Source: Ferruginibacter sp.
Lineage (GTDB): Bacteria > Bacteroidota > Bacteroidia > Chitinophagales > Chitinophagaceae
Reading direction: 5' to 3'
Assembly: GCF_028288465.1 (NCBI RefSeq)
Contig: NZ_JAQBNR010000057.1
Span: 1 to 64,000 of the forward strand
DNA: 64,000 bases
Notes under the pieces: model-generated
The model's database searches: none
The model's input: the letters and a program-made list of their open reading frames with translations, nothing else
What the model was told of the DNA's origin: nothing
Shown here: positions 36,731 through 45,299 of the stretch, piece after piece
Numbering within the stretch: position 1 is the stretch's first letter
Layout: every line of letters begins with the position of its first letter
Translations under genes and position numbers: made by a program

Positions 36731-37705
36731 TTACGATAATAACTTCACCGCATCCTTTGCAAAATAAGTAGCGATCAAATCTGCGCCAGCTCTCTTAATA
36801 GAAGTTAAACATTCCAGAATAGCTTTGTCTTCGTTGATCCAGCCCATTTTTGCAGAGGCTTTTATCATGGCATATTCGCCGCTTACATGGTATGCACTTA
36901 CCGGTACATCTACGGCATTTTTTACTTCACGGATAATATCGAGGTAAGCCATGGCGGGTTTTACCATCACAATATCGGCGCCTTCTTCGATGTCCATCAA
37001 TGTTTCCTTGATGGCTTCAATGCGGTTGCCGTAATCCATCTGGTAGGTTTTTTTATCACCAAAGCCAGGCGCCGAATCCAGGGCATCCCGGAAAGGCCCA
37101 TAAAAGCAGGAAGCATATTTGGCACTGTAGGCCATGATTCCGGTCTTTATATAATTATTCTGTTCAAGCGCTTCACGGATAGCACCAATTCTTCCATCCA
37201 TCATATCGCTTGGGGCTACAATATCGGCACCAGCTTTGGCGTGGCTCAGGCTCATTTTTACCAATGCTTCAACCGTAGGATCGTTAACAATTTCACCATC
37301 TTCTACAATGCCATCATGGCCGTAAACAGAGTAGGGGTCTAGCGCCACATCAGTCATTACAATCATTTCCGGCAAAGCATTTTTAATGGCTTTGATGGTG
37401 CGCTGCATCAGGCCATCGGGGTTCCAGGCTTCCTTGCCGGTATTGTCTTTCGTTTCATCAGCAGCTTTTACAAACAGCAACACACTTTTTATACCCATGC
37501 TCCACAACAACTTTACTTCTTTAATGGTACCATCAATTGAATAGCGGTAATAGCCCGGCATAGAAGGAATTTCAAACGCCACATTTTCACCTTCATCTAT
37601 AAATAAGGGAGCAATAAAATCAGTTGGCTTTAATGTAGTTTCCGAAACAAGGCTTCTGATAGAAGCATTTGTTCTTAATATTCTGTTCCTTCTTTGCAGA
37701 TACAT
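36731..37705 (-). CDS. hemB: Porphobilinogen synthase (delta-aminolevulinic acid dehydratase)
   Basis: This 324-residue enzyme condenses two 5-aminolevulinate molecules to porphobilinogen. The two active-site lysines sit in MAYSAKYASCFYGPFRDA and ADIVMVKPAMAYLD. The metal-related DVALDPYSVYGHDGI segment lacks the cysteine cluster of zinc-type enzymes, suggesting a magnesium-type HemB. It is the last gene of the minus-strand hem run, 46 bases after hemF. Confidence 0.95.
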   Translation of the reverse strand: MYLQRRNRILRTNASIRSLVSETTLKPTDFIAPLFIDEGENVAFEIPSMPGYYRYSIDGTIKEVKLLWSMGIKSVLLFVKAADETKDNTGKEAWNPDGLMQRTIKAIKNALPEMIVMTDVALDPYSVYGHDGIVEDGEIVNDPTVEALVKMSLSHAKAGADIVAPSDMMDGRIGAIREALEQNNYIKTGIMAYSAKYASCFYGPFRDALDSAPGFGDKKTYQMDYGNRIEAIKETLMDIEEGADIVMVKPAMAYLDIIREVKNAVDVPVSAYHVSGEYAMIKASAKMGWINEDKAILECLTSIKRAGADLIATYFAKDAVKLLS

Positions 37706-37751
37706 GATAGTATGATTTTAATATTTAAAATTGCCAGGCGATGTTGTAACG

Positions 37752-38717
37752 CTAACAACTATTTACCTTTTTTGACCAGTCATCTTCATTGATGTCGATG
37801 GCGGTATTGAGCCAGTCTACCGGATGCAAACATGCCTGCAATAACTTATCTTCTTCACTACCTTTTACCGGCTGATAATTGTATTCAAAACGCACGGTTG
37901 GCGGCAGGCTCATCAAAATGCTTTCTGTGCGCCCATTTGTTTTTAAACCAAAAATAGTGCCCCGGTCGTGTACCAGGTTGAACTCCGTGTAACGCCCTCT
38001 TCTTATTTCCTGCCAGAATTTATTTTCGGGAGTGTAAGGAATATTTTTTCTTTTTTCTACTATCGGAATATACGCATCCATAAAAGCATAGCCACAGGCT
38101 TTGGCAAAGCCAAACCAAAATTCAATATCTTTTTCCCCTGCCGGTTTTTTATAATCGTAAAAAATACCACCAATACCACGACGCTCATTGTTGCGGTGCG
38201 TATTTACAAAATAGTCATCGCATACTTTTTTAAAGTCAGGATAGAAAGAAGGATCAAACTGGTCGCAGGCATTTTTATAGGTTTGATGGAAATGCCTGGC
38301 ATCTTCTTCAAACAAATAATAGGGTGTTAAATCTGTACCACCACCAAACCAGCGGTCAATTGTTTCGCCGGCTGCATTGTACAATTCGAACATGCGGTAG
38401 TTGCAATGCACCGTTGGCACAAAAGGGTTGGAAGGATGAATTACTAAACTTAAACCACATGCAAACCACTTGTCGCCATTGATTTTTAATTGTGTCCGCA
38501 TCATATCGGTTACATCACCAAACACAATGGATGTATTGACACCACCTTTTTCAAACACATTGCCATTGCTGATGACCCTTGTTTTACCACCACCACCTTC
38601 TGCTCGTTCCCAGGCATCTTCAATAAAGGTTGCTTTGCCATCACAGGCTTCCAGTGCAGCACAAATGTCGTTCTGCAACTGGTGAATAAAAGCGATCCAT
38701 TGATTTTTAAATTCCAT
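37752..38717 (-). CDS. hemF: Oxygen-dependent coproporphyrinogen III oxidase
   Basis: The ATG at 38717 gives 321 residues; the upstream in-frame extension to 38777 does not look like the family. The conserved segments GGGKTRV, SLVIHPSNPFVPTVHCNYR, WFGGGTDLTPYY and the RRGRYTEFNLVHDRGT block are all present. The enzyme decarboxylates two propionates of coproporphyrinogen III using O2, so this heme route needs oxygen at this step. No hemN is seen in the window. Confidence 0.95.
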   Translation of the reverse strand: MEFKNQWIAFIHQLQNDICAALEACDGKATFIEDAWERAEGGGGKTRVISNGNVFEKGGVNTSIVFGDVTDMMRTQLKINGDKWFACGLSLVIHPSNPFVPTVHCNYRMFELYNAAGETIDRWFGGGTDLTPYYLFEEDARHFHQTYKNACDQFDPSFYPDFKKVCDDYFVNTHRNNERRGIGGIFYDYKKPAGEKDIEFWFGFAKACGYAFMDAYIPIVEKRKNIPYTPENKFWQEIRRGRYTEFNLVHDRGTIFGLKTNGRTESILMSLPPTVRFEYNYQPVKGSEEDKLLQACLHPVDWLNTAIDINEDDWSKKVNSC

Positions 38718-38898
38718 TATAAATCGTATTAGCCGGGTGCTTTGAGTTTTGATTAACGCTGCAATTTGGTTGCTCAATAAAGATCATAAAGTACAAGAGT
38801 GCGACGCCAATAAAGTTTAATAATAGCATTTGAGCTTGGCTCAAGCTTCAAAAACCTTTAACCAAAAAGCTCTCACTATCAGAGAACTGTTGCCTTTT

Positions 38899-38927
38899 AA
38901 GTCTCCCCCTGGGAGATTTAGAGGGGC
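38899..38927. repeat. CTCCCC-type palindromic intergenic repeat
   Basis: The sequence CTCCCCCTGGGAG followed by AGAGGGG abuts the 3' end of hemE. Similar hairpins occur at 50419, 50495, 50593 and 53152. Confidence 0.5.
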
Positions 38928-38929
38928 CG

Positions 38930-39958
38930 CTACTTCGCTTGATATTCCTTCACCGCATCCACAAACGCCCTTGCATGATCTACCGGAACGTTGGGCGTAA
39001 TGCCATGTCCCAGGTTAGCAATATATCGTTGCGTGCCAAATGCATCAATCATTTCCGTAACCGCTTTTTTAATATCCGGGATTGGTGCCAGCAACATAGA
39101 CGGATCAAAATTTCCCTGCAACGTTATTTTATTGCCGGTTAATTCCCTTGCCATTTGTGGTGATACACACCAGTCAATACCCAGTCCTGCAGCGCTGCTT
39201 TCGCTTAAATCTTTCAATGCATACCAGCTGCCTTTTGGAAATAAAATTACCGGCACATCATCTTTTAATGCATCCGCAATTTGTATTAAATAAGGTTGCG
39301 CATAAGTCTTAAAATCTGCCGGACTTAATGAACCTGCCCAGCTATCAAAAACCTGTACCGTATCTGCGCCGGCCTTTGCCTGCAGCTTTAAATACTGAAT
39401 GGTGATGTTGGTTATTTTTTGTAACAGCTGGTGTGCCAACGCAGGTTGTGTGTAGGCAAACTGCTTGGCTTTATCCCAGGTTTTACTTCCCTTACCTTCC
39501 ACCATATAACATAAAATAGTCCATGGAGCGCCGGCAAAACCAATCAATGGTACACGACCGTTGAGTTCTTTTTTGGTGAGAGATAGTGCATTATACACAT
39601 ATTTCAAACTCTCTTCTGCACCTTCGGTTACCAGCGCATCAATATCCTGTTGTGTGTGAATAGTTTTTGGTAAGGATGGTCCTTTGCCTTCTTCCATCAA
39701 CACTTCAACACCCATTGCCTGCGGTATTACTAAAATATCGCTGAAGATAATAGCGGCATCAACACCCACCTGGTCAACGGGCTGTAATGTAATGGCAGTG
39801 GCCAGTTCCGGCGTTTGTACGCGGGCAAAGAAATCGTATTGCGCTTTTAACTTTAAATAATCGGGCAAATAACGGCCTGCCTGGCGCATCATCCATACCG
39901 GTGGTCTTTCTACCACTTCGCCACGCAGGGCTCTTAAAAGAAGATCGTTTTTTATCAT
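38930..39958 (-). CDS. hemE: Uroporphyrinogen decarboxylase
   Basis: This 342-residue protein has the family signature PPVWMMRQAGRYLPDY near its start and GFAGAPWTILCYMVEGKGS in the middle. It converts uroporphyrinogen III to coproporphyrinogen III by removing four carboxyl groups. It lies 29 bases from hemD in the minus-strand hem cluster. The substrate-binding arginine and aspartate regions appear intact. Confidence 0.96.
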   Translation of the reverse strand: MIKNDLLLRALRGEVVERPPVWMMRQAGRYLPDYLKLKAQYDFFARVQTPELATAITLQPVDQVGVDAAIIFSDILVIPQAMGVEVLMEEGKGPSLPKTIHTQQDIDALVTEGAEESLKYVYNALSLTKKELNGRVPLIGFAGAPWTILCYMVEGKGSKTWDKAKQFAYTQPALAHQLLQKITNITIQYLKLQAKAGADTVQVFDSWAGSLSPADFKTYAQPYLIQIADALKDDVPVILFPKGSWYALKDLSESSAAGLGIDWCVSPQMARELTGNKITLQGNFDPSMLLAPIPDIKKAVTEMIDAFGTQRYIANLGHGITPNVPVDHARAFVDAVKEYQAK

Positions 39959-39987
39959 TGATTTGTTTGTTGAATGGTCTGAAGGAT

Positions 39988-40686
39988 TCAGGTAAAATAC
40001 TCCATCATCTTGCGCACTAAATTTTCTTTCCCCGGCTGGTTACTGATAACAATTGTATTGCCGGAATGTTTTTTTATTTCGTTAGCCGTTGTACTGCCAA
40101 TGGCAAACAGAACAGTTGAAGCAGGTATTTTGTTTTTACTAAAAAAACTTGCTACCGCACTCGGACTGAAAAATAAGATGCCGTGGTATATTTTGTCAAT
40201 TTGATGTGTGATGGCGATGGTTTGGTACACGGTAATTTCGGTAACCTCAATTTCGTGGCTGCGCAATATCTCAGGCAATTCGTCGCGGCGCTGATCACCG
40301 CAAAAAAATATTACTTCATCAATAGCGCCTTCTTCTATAATCAACTCCGCCAGTTCCGAAGCGCTGTTGGCGATGCCGGCAATATGCTGTGCACCAAAAT
40401 ATTTTTTTACCAATTGATTGGTGGTGTTACCCATACAATAGATGCGCCATTCAACCGGCTGACCGTCCAGGTAATCAGCAACTGCTTCTACCGCGTTCAT
40501 GCTGGTGAACACTACCGTGGTAATCCTTAACGCTTCCTGTTCAATTTCCTGTTGTACTTCTATATTCTGAACAGGTGTTGTTTCAATGAAAGAAATTTCA
40601 TCAATTACAATGCCCTGCAGCAAGGCTTCCTCTATCAACCCTCCGTTAAGGGGCCGGGTGCATAATATGTCAACGTTACTTTGCAT
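39988..40686 (-). CDS. hemD: Uroporphyrinogen-III synthase
   Basis: The ATG at 40686 is preferred over a TTG at 40704 and gives 232 residues. The protein is weakly conserved, as is normal for HemD. It shows the two-domain alternation with TSMNAVEAVADYL and ILFFSPSAVASFF, and it lies between hemC and hemE. It closes hydroxymethylbilane with ring-D inversion. The start overlaps the 3' end of hemC by 11 bases, suggesting coupled translation. Confidence 0.88.
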   Translation of the reverse strand: MQSNVDILCTRPLNGGLIEEALLQGIVIDEISFIETTPVQNIEVQQEIEQEALRITTVVFTSMNAVEAVADYLDGQPVEWRIYCMGNTTNQLVKKYFGAQHIAGIANSASELAELIIEEGAIDEVIFFCGDQRRDELPEILRSHEIEVTEITVYQTIAITHQIDKIYHGILFFSPSAVASFFSKNKIPASTVLFAIGSTTANEIKKHSGNTIVISNQPGKENLVRKMMEYFT

Positions 40687-41650
40687 TGCGAATAGCGAGT
40701 GCAATTTTTTCTCCGCCGTTTAATAATATTTTGTTTGCAAGCACACTACCCGCTTCGTTTGCTTCTGCGTGTGTAATCCATTTGTCGATGGATACTTTTT
40801 CTTTTCCATCGGCAGATAAAATGTTTCCCCTGAAATAAATTTGATCGTCTTTTATTTCGGCGAGTGCGCTGATGGGTGTAGAGCAACCGCCCAGCAATGT
40901 TCTTAAAAAATCCCTTTCAATTTTGGCGCAGGTGGCTGTAGCAGCGTCATTCAGCAGATCGCATGCCTGCAGGCAAACCTCATCTCCGTCCCTGCACACG
41001 ATCATGATAGCGCCTTGTGCCGGTGCCGGTAACATCCAGTCCAGCTCAATAGACTTTTCGGGACGAAGGTTGATTCTTTCCAATCCGGCGGCCGCAAAGA
41101 TGGCCCCCTGCCAGTTGTTCTCCTGCACTTTACGCAACCGTGTATTTACATTACCCCTTAAATTTTCTATGCTATGATTTGGATAACGGTTAAGCCATTG
41201 CGCCATGCGGCGGATGCTGCTGGTGGCTATTGTGAATGGTGAATGGTGAGTGATGAATCGTGAATCGTGAGTTGCCCATTTGCCAGCGTCGTATCCCAGT
41301 TCATCTTCAATAGAAGACAGTTCTCCTTTATACACAAAAATATCTTTGTAAGAAGCCCTTGGCAATACCGCTGATTGAACAATACCTTTTGGTAATTGCG
41401 TAGGCACATCCTTCATGGAATGTACAGCGATGTCAATTTTATTATTTATCAGGGCAATGTCAAGACTACGGGTGAATATTCCTTGCACGCCGATTTCATA
41501 CAGCGGTGTCTGGAGGTCAATGTCGCCTTCGCTTTTTATAAATACCAATTCGGCAGGCTGATTATTTTTTGCAAGCAGTTGTTGTACCAATGTGGCTTGC
41601 CATACCGCAAGCTGGCTTTCCCTGGTACCTATCCTGATAATTTTCGTCAT
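40676..41650 (-). CDS. hemC: Porphobilinogen deaminase (hydroxymethylbilane synthase) with an inserted repeat
   Basis: This 324-residue enzyme assembles four porphobilinogen units into hydroxymethylbilane on a dipyrromethane cofactor bound to Cys256 (LGGCSTP). The start IRIGTRESQLAVWQA and catalytic-region HSMKDVPT are normal. Just before the conserved substrate-binding loop TSSIRR (143-148) there is an extra segment, residues 126-140 (containing THDSRFITHHSPF). It is encoded by six copies of a 7-bp repeat. The usual VGTSS is IATSS. The frame is kept, so the enzyme is probably functional. Confidence 0.95.
   Translation of the reverse strand: MTKIIRIGTRESQLAVWQATLVQQLLAKNNQPAELVFIKSEGDIDLQTPLYEIGVQGIFTRSLDIALINNKIDIAVHSMKDVPTQLPKGIVQSAVLPRASYKDIFVYKGELSSIEDELGYDAGKWATHDSRFITHHSPFTIATSSIRRMAQWLNRYPNHSIENLRGNVNTRLRKVQENNWQGAIFAAAGLERINLRPEKSIELDWMLPAPAQGAIMIVCRDGDEVCLQACDLLNDAATATCAKIERDFLRTLLGGCSTPISALAEIKDDQIYFRGNILSADGKEKVSIDKWITHAEANEAGSVLANKILLNGGEKIALAIRNAK
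41233..41274. repeat. 7-bp tandem repeat array inside hemC
   Basis: The six plus-strand units are TGAATGG, TGAATGG, TGAGTGA, TGAATCG, TGAATCG and TGAGTTG: 42 bases, 14 codons, in frame. Its 7-bp period matches arrays at 47001, 47104 and 48456. Confidence 0.85.
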
Positions 41651-41666
41651 GTAAATTTATTTGCGC

Positions 41667-42899
41667 TCAGGCAATATACTCATTTATGGCTTCAATGTAA
41701 TGGCAGCCACGTTGGTTATGATGGCGCATTTTTACAGCCATTCCGTTGATTACTTTTTGAATTTTTTCGTCAGCTGCCGGGCAACCGGGGGAGGCAATAT
41801 TGGAAAAGCAGGTGTTGATATACAAGTTGCAGGATTGCATTTGTTCAAGCTTTATTTTCACTGCTTTTAAAACAGGCACGTTTTTGCGCATCTGGTGCCA
41901 GTTTAAAAATTCATTGATATGTTCTGCAATGATGGCTTTTGCTTTGGGAACTTCTGCAATTCTTTTTTGCAGTGTTAAATCTTTTATTTTTGAGAGCTCA
42001 TCTACATTTACCAATGTAACATTGGGTAGCAGGTGAGCGGCTGTTTCTACATTATAAGGAATAGATAAATCGATGATCAGTTTATCAGTGCCATTGATTA
42101 CATGTGATTCCAAAATAACAGGTTCTGCCGAATTGGTAGCCACAAGAATGATAGCAGCTTCATCAATCTGGTTAGCCAGGTCTTCGAGTGGGGCATATTG
42201 CAGACCTAGCTCCGCAGCCAGTTCCGCCGCTTTGCTTTCAGTGCGGTTGATGAGGGTAATATTTGTTGTTCCCAGGTAATCTACTAAATTTTTGCAGGTA
42301 TTACGACCGATTTTGCCGGTACCAAGTAACAATATTTTTTTATCTGCCAGGTGAGGAACGTGTTCCTTAATATATTGAATGGCAGCGAAAGAAACTGATA
42401 CGGTTCCTCCACTTAGTTCCGTTGTATTCTTAATCATTTTAGATGACTGTAATACCCCGTTCACCATTCTTTCCAGGTAGGCACCGATGAAAGCATGCTG
42501 TTTTGAAAATTTAAACGCGTTTTTTATCTGGCCAATAATTTCATAATCGCCCAGTATTTGAGAATCCAATCCGGCAGCCACATCAAAAAGATGTTCAATA
42601 GCCACTTTGCCGCCTTTTATATATGCCCGTTCAGTAAAATTGTCGAGTGATCCCTGCGTTTGGCTGCACAACAGTTTGCAAAGGTCCTGGGCACTTTGCG
42701 CAAAACCATAAATTTCAGTGCGATTGCAGGTTGAAAGAATAAATAATTCTTTAATACCATACTGGGGAGCCAGCGAGAGCAGGGAGGCGTATTGATCGCT
42801 GTTGATAGCATATTGTCCACGAATGGCAGCATCTGACTTTTTATAGTTAATGCCTGCTATAAAAAAAGTGGAAATATCTGTATGTTGCTGTCCGGGCAT
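41667..42899 (-). CDS. hemA: Glutamyl-tRNA reductase
   Basis: This 410-residue enzyme reduces glutamyl-tRNA to glutamate semialdehyde with NADPH, the first step of the C5 heme route. The catalytic cysteine is Cys58 in LSTCNRTEIYG. The dinucleotide motif LLGTGKIGRNT is present, as is the TNITLINRTESKAAELA segment. The C-terminal 50 residues are short and Cys/His-rich (several Cys in CNLYINTCFSN and PGCPAADE), different from the usual dimerisation tail. It leads the minus-strand hem run; hemL is not in the window. Confidence 0.94.
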   Translation of the reverse strand: MPGQQHTDISTFFIAGINYKKSDAAIRGQYAINSDQYASLLSLAPQYGIKELFILSTCNRTEIYGFAQSAQDLCKLLCSQTQGSLDNFTERAYIKGGKVAIEHLFDVAAGLDSQILGDYEIIGQIKNAFKFSKQHAFIGAYLERMVNGVLQSSKMIKNTTELSGGTVSVSFAAIQYIKEHVPHLADKKILLLGTGKIGRNTCKNLVDYLGTTNITLINRTESKAAELAAELGLQYAPLEDLANQIDEAAIILVATNSAEPVILESHVINGTDKLIIDLSIPYNVETAAHLLPNVTLVNVDELSKIKDLTLQKRIAEVPKAKAIIAEHINEFLNWHQMRKNVPVLKAVKIKLEQMQSCNLYINTCFSNIASPGCPAADEKIQKVINGMAVKMRHHNQRGCHYIEAINEYIA

Positions 42900-42928
42900 C
42901 CTTATTTCTTAATTACTTGTTGATTGCA

Positions 42929-42936
42929 CAAAATTA
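42929..42936 (-). promoter_or_regulatory. Putative -7 box of the hemA operon
   Basis: On minus the sequence reads TAATTTTG, an exact TAnnTTTG match, 30 bases before the hemA start codon. A TTTA lies roughly where the -33 element is expected. Confidence 0.5.
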
Positions 42937-43222
42937 CTTGCGTGGGTTGTTGTAAACTAATTTCTGTGTCATTGCTTTGTCATTTTGCGGAATGATAAGT
43001 ATCATTTTAAAATATGATCTATCCACGGGTACATAAACGAAATCTTTTATGATGTGGTGCAGTTGGATTTGTCACTTTATTGTCAGGTTTTTTAAAGTGC
43101 TTATTATTTAAATATTGGCTGGCTTTCAAACCTTCGTTGCGCTTGTATTTCCAACGTTTTTTATTCTATTTAATAAAAGCATTATACCAGCTGATTTAGT
43201 TATAAGCTTTCACAATGCTGTT

Positions 43223-43249
43223 CAAAATATTGATGGCAACAATATTTTG
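43223..43249. promoter_or_regulatory. Perfect inverted repeat, candidate operator of hemH
   Basis: CAAAATATTG (43223-43232) and CAATATTTTG (43240-43249) are exact reverse complements separated by ATGGCAA. The site lies about 31 bases upstream of the likely hemH -7 box, a position suited to a dimeric regulator. Confidence 0.5.
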
Positions 43250-43279
43250 GCCGGATGAACTTTTAGCAAAACCAGTGGT

Positions 43280-43287
43280 TACATTTG
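43280..43287 (+). promoter_or_regulatory. Putative -7 box of hemH
   Basis: TACATTTG matches TAnnTTTG and ends 17 bases before the hemH ATG at 43305. A T-rich stretch at 43260 is in the -33 place. Confidence 0.45.
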
Positions 43288-43304
43288 CAAATCATTTTCA
43301 AGTC

Positions 43305-44330
43305 ATGGCAAAAAAAGGAATTGTTTTAATGAACCTGGGTTCACCGGATTCAACCGCAGTAAAAGACGTGCGACGTTACCTGAAAGAATTTTTAATGGAT
43401 GAGCGGGTGATAGACATTCCTTTCCTGGCTCGTTTCTTTTTAATAAATGGTATTATTGTTCCTTTCCGGGCTCCTAAAAGTGCCGAAGCTTATAAAACCA
43501 TCTGGACAAAAGAAGGTTCTCCACTGGTGGTACTAACAAAGCAGTTACAACAGGCGCTGCAGGCTAAAGTGGATGAACCGGTAACCATTGCCATGCGCTA
43601 TGGCAATCCATCGCCAAAAGCCGCTTTTGATGAGTTGCAAAATAAAAACCCGGACCTGGAAGAAGTACTGGCCATTCCACTTTATCCACATTATGCCATG
43701 TCTAGTTTTGAAACCGCGGTTGAATCAGCCAAAGAAGTATACCAACAAAATAACTACAGGTTTAAGCTGCAATTTTTGCCGCCATTTTACAATGAGCCGG
43801 ATTATATCCATGCGCTGGCAGAAAATATCCGCCCTTACCTGCAGAAAGAACATGATCATATTTTATTTAGCTACCACGGCATACCAGGAAGACATATCCG
43901 CAAAAGCGATACTACCGGAAGCCATTGTTTAAAAATAAGCAACTGCTGTGAGGTAGCCTCTCCGGCACATGCCCATTGTTACCGCCACCAGGTGTTTACC
44001 ACCACCAGGCTGGTAATGGAACAATTGAATATTCCAACAACTAAATACAGTATTTCCTTTCAATCACGGTTAGGTAAGGGCTGGCTGGAACCCTTTACCG
44101 ATATACGGTTGGTTGAACTGCCAAAAGAAGGTATAAAAAAAATACTTATCCTGTGTCCCGCCTTTGTAAGCGATTGTCTTGAAACATTGGAAGAAATTGA
44201 TGTAAGGGGAAAAGAAGAATTTATGGGCGCCGGCGGCGAAGCGTTTACTATGATACCCTGTTTGAATACGAACCCTTTATGGGTAGATGTTTTGGCGGGC
44301 TGGGTGAAAAACTTCTCTTTAAATGCCTGA
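43305..44330 (+). CDS. hemH: Ferrochelatase
   Basis: The ATG at 43305 gives 341 residues beginning MAKKGIVLMNLGSPDS, the usual start of the family. Thirty codons of the longer frame precede it and cross the promoter region. The catalytic histidine is in LFSYHGIPGRHI, and SFQSRLGKGWLEP and CPAFVSDCLETLEEI are conserved. It inserts ferrous iron into protoporphyrin IX. Several cysteines (CLKISNCCE) lie where some bacterial enzymes bind a [2Fe-2S] cluster. It is divergent from hemA. Confidence 0.95.
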   Translation: MAKKGIVLMNLGSPDSTAVKDVRRYLKEFLMDERVIDIPFLARFFLINGIIVPFRAPKSAEAYKTIWTKEGSPLVVLTKQLQQALQAKVDEPVTIAMRYGNPSPKAAFDELQNKNPDLEEVLAIPLYPHYAMSSFETAVESAKEVYQQNNYRFKLQFLPPFYNEPDYIHALAENIRPYLQKEHDHILFSYHGIPGRHIRKSDTTGSHCLKISNCCEVASPAHAHCYRHQVFTTTRLVMEQLNIPTTKYSISFQSRLGKGWLEPFTDIRLVELPKEGIKKILILCPAFVSDCLETLEEIDVRGKEEFMGAGGEAFTMIPCLNTNPLWVDVLAGWVKNFSLNA

Positions 44331-44550
44331 TTTTTTGATGTCTGATTTTGTAGGGTATGCCGGGAGAAAGAATATTATGTGTGTGGCGGCCTCCAAATTT
44401 TTCTCAAACCAAGTTAAATAAGTACAGCCGGGCAGATAGCTAATTATTTTTATAGACTCGTTGTATCAAAAATAAATACTTCGGTTAGCAGGCTCTGTCA
44501 ATAAAGGACATGCGCAGCAAACCAAAAGAAATCAGACATCAAAAAATCAG
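44327..44550. repeat. Perfect 22-bp inverted repeat flanking 180 bp
   Basis: The left arm 44327-44348 contains the hemH stop codon, and the right arm 44529-44550 is its exact reverse complement. Each arm is built of ATCAGACATC-like units, and a third unit follows the right arm. The 180 bases inside hold no ORF and no target-site features of an insertion sequence. Confidence 0.75.
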
Positions 44551-44564
44551 ACATCAGCCATATT

Positions 44565-45086
44565 ATGTATTTCTACATCAAAGCACTACACATTATCTTT
44601 ATTGTAACCTGGTTCGCCGGTATGTTTTATATCGTTCGCCTGTTTATATATAATACAGAAGCGCAGGAAAAAGATGAACTTGAAAAGCAAATTCTCTCCG
44701 ACCAGTTTTCCATTATGATCAAAAGGCTGTGGCTGGGCATCACGTGGCCTTCTGCCATCCTTACGCTGATCTTTGGTAGTTGGGTGGCTTACCTATTTGG
44801 CAGCATCCCCACCTGGCTGTGGATAAAACTGGCGCTGGTGGCCGGTTTATACGCCTATCATTTTACGCTGCATAAAATTTATAAAGACGAAAGCAAGGGC
44901 ATTTTTAAATATACGTCACAGCAGTTGCGTATATGGAACGAGGGTGCTACGGTATTTTTATTCGCCATTGTAATGCTGGTAACAGTCAAACAAAGCATGA
45001 GCCTGCTGTGGGGCATGATTGGTTTGGTGGCTTTTATCGCCATCCTGCTTGCAGCCATCCGAATTTATAAAACGCTCCGTAAATAA
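44565..45086 (+). CDS. hemJ: Protoporphyrinogen IX oxidase HemJ (CopD-like membrane protein)
   Basis: This 173-residue protein has four to five hydrophobic segments: ALHIIFIVTWFAGMFYIVRLF, WLGITWPSAILTLIFGSWV, WLWIKLALVAGLYAYH and two near the C-terminus. The first-helix histidine (His9) and the KL...YH region match HemJ. The enzyme oxidises protoporphyrinogen IX to protoporphyrin IX, the step before ferrochelatase. It follows hemH, so these two last steps lie together. The next gene, cysH, starts 213 bases away. Confidence 0.88.
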   Translation: MYFYIKALHIIFIVTWFAGMFYIVRLFIYNTEAQEKDELEKQILSDQFSIMIKRLWLGITWPSAILTLIFGSWVAYLFGSIPTWLWIKLALVAGLYAYHFTLHKIYKDESKGIFKYTSQQLRIWNEGATVFLFAIVMLVTVKQSMSLLWGMIGLVAFIAILLAAIRIYKTLRK

Positions 45087-45136
45087 CTTTACCGGGCGGG
45101 CCTCAATAAAAAATTTTCTATTTCGGTTTTGTAAAG

Positions 45137-45144
45137 TATATTTG
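45137..45144 (+). promoter_or_regulatory. Putative -7 box of the sulfate-assimilation genes
   Basis: TATATTTG is an exact TAnnTTTG match about 155 bases before cysH. The long leader that would follow has no recognised riboswitch. Confidence 0.4.
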
Positions 45145-45299
45145 TCCATCATTTAGGTAGACTTATAATAAACTATGCTTCTATTTCCTTCCATAATGCA
45201 GTATCAAAAATGTTGCAGTAATAAGTGTTGTTGCTGTTGATACATTAAGTTTTGGCTAAATTTTTTGCAGACTATTTTACCACAATTTATTTTTAACGC

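Larger units (their letters stand above)
42900..43304. other. Divergent control region between hemA and hemH
   Basis: These 405 bases carry back-to-back promoters. They contain a TAnnTTTG match for each direction and a perfect 10-bp inverted repeat before hemH. A frame that extends hemH upstream to 43215 is judged non-coding because it crosses these elements. Confidence 0.6.

Noticed and set aside
43215..43304. Upstream extension of hemH
   Set aside because: It would cross a perfect dyad and the -7 element, and the family start is at 43305.
44349..44528. The segment between the 22-bp inverted repeats as an insertion sequence
   Set aside because: Only 180 bases, no transposase frame, and no target duplication seen.
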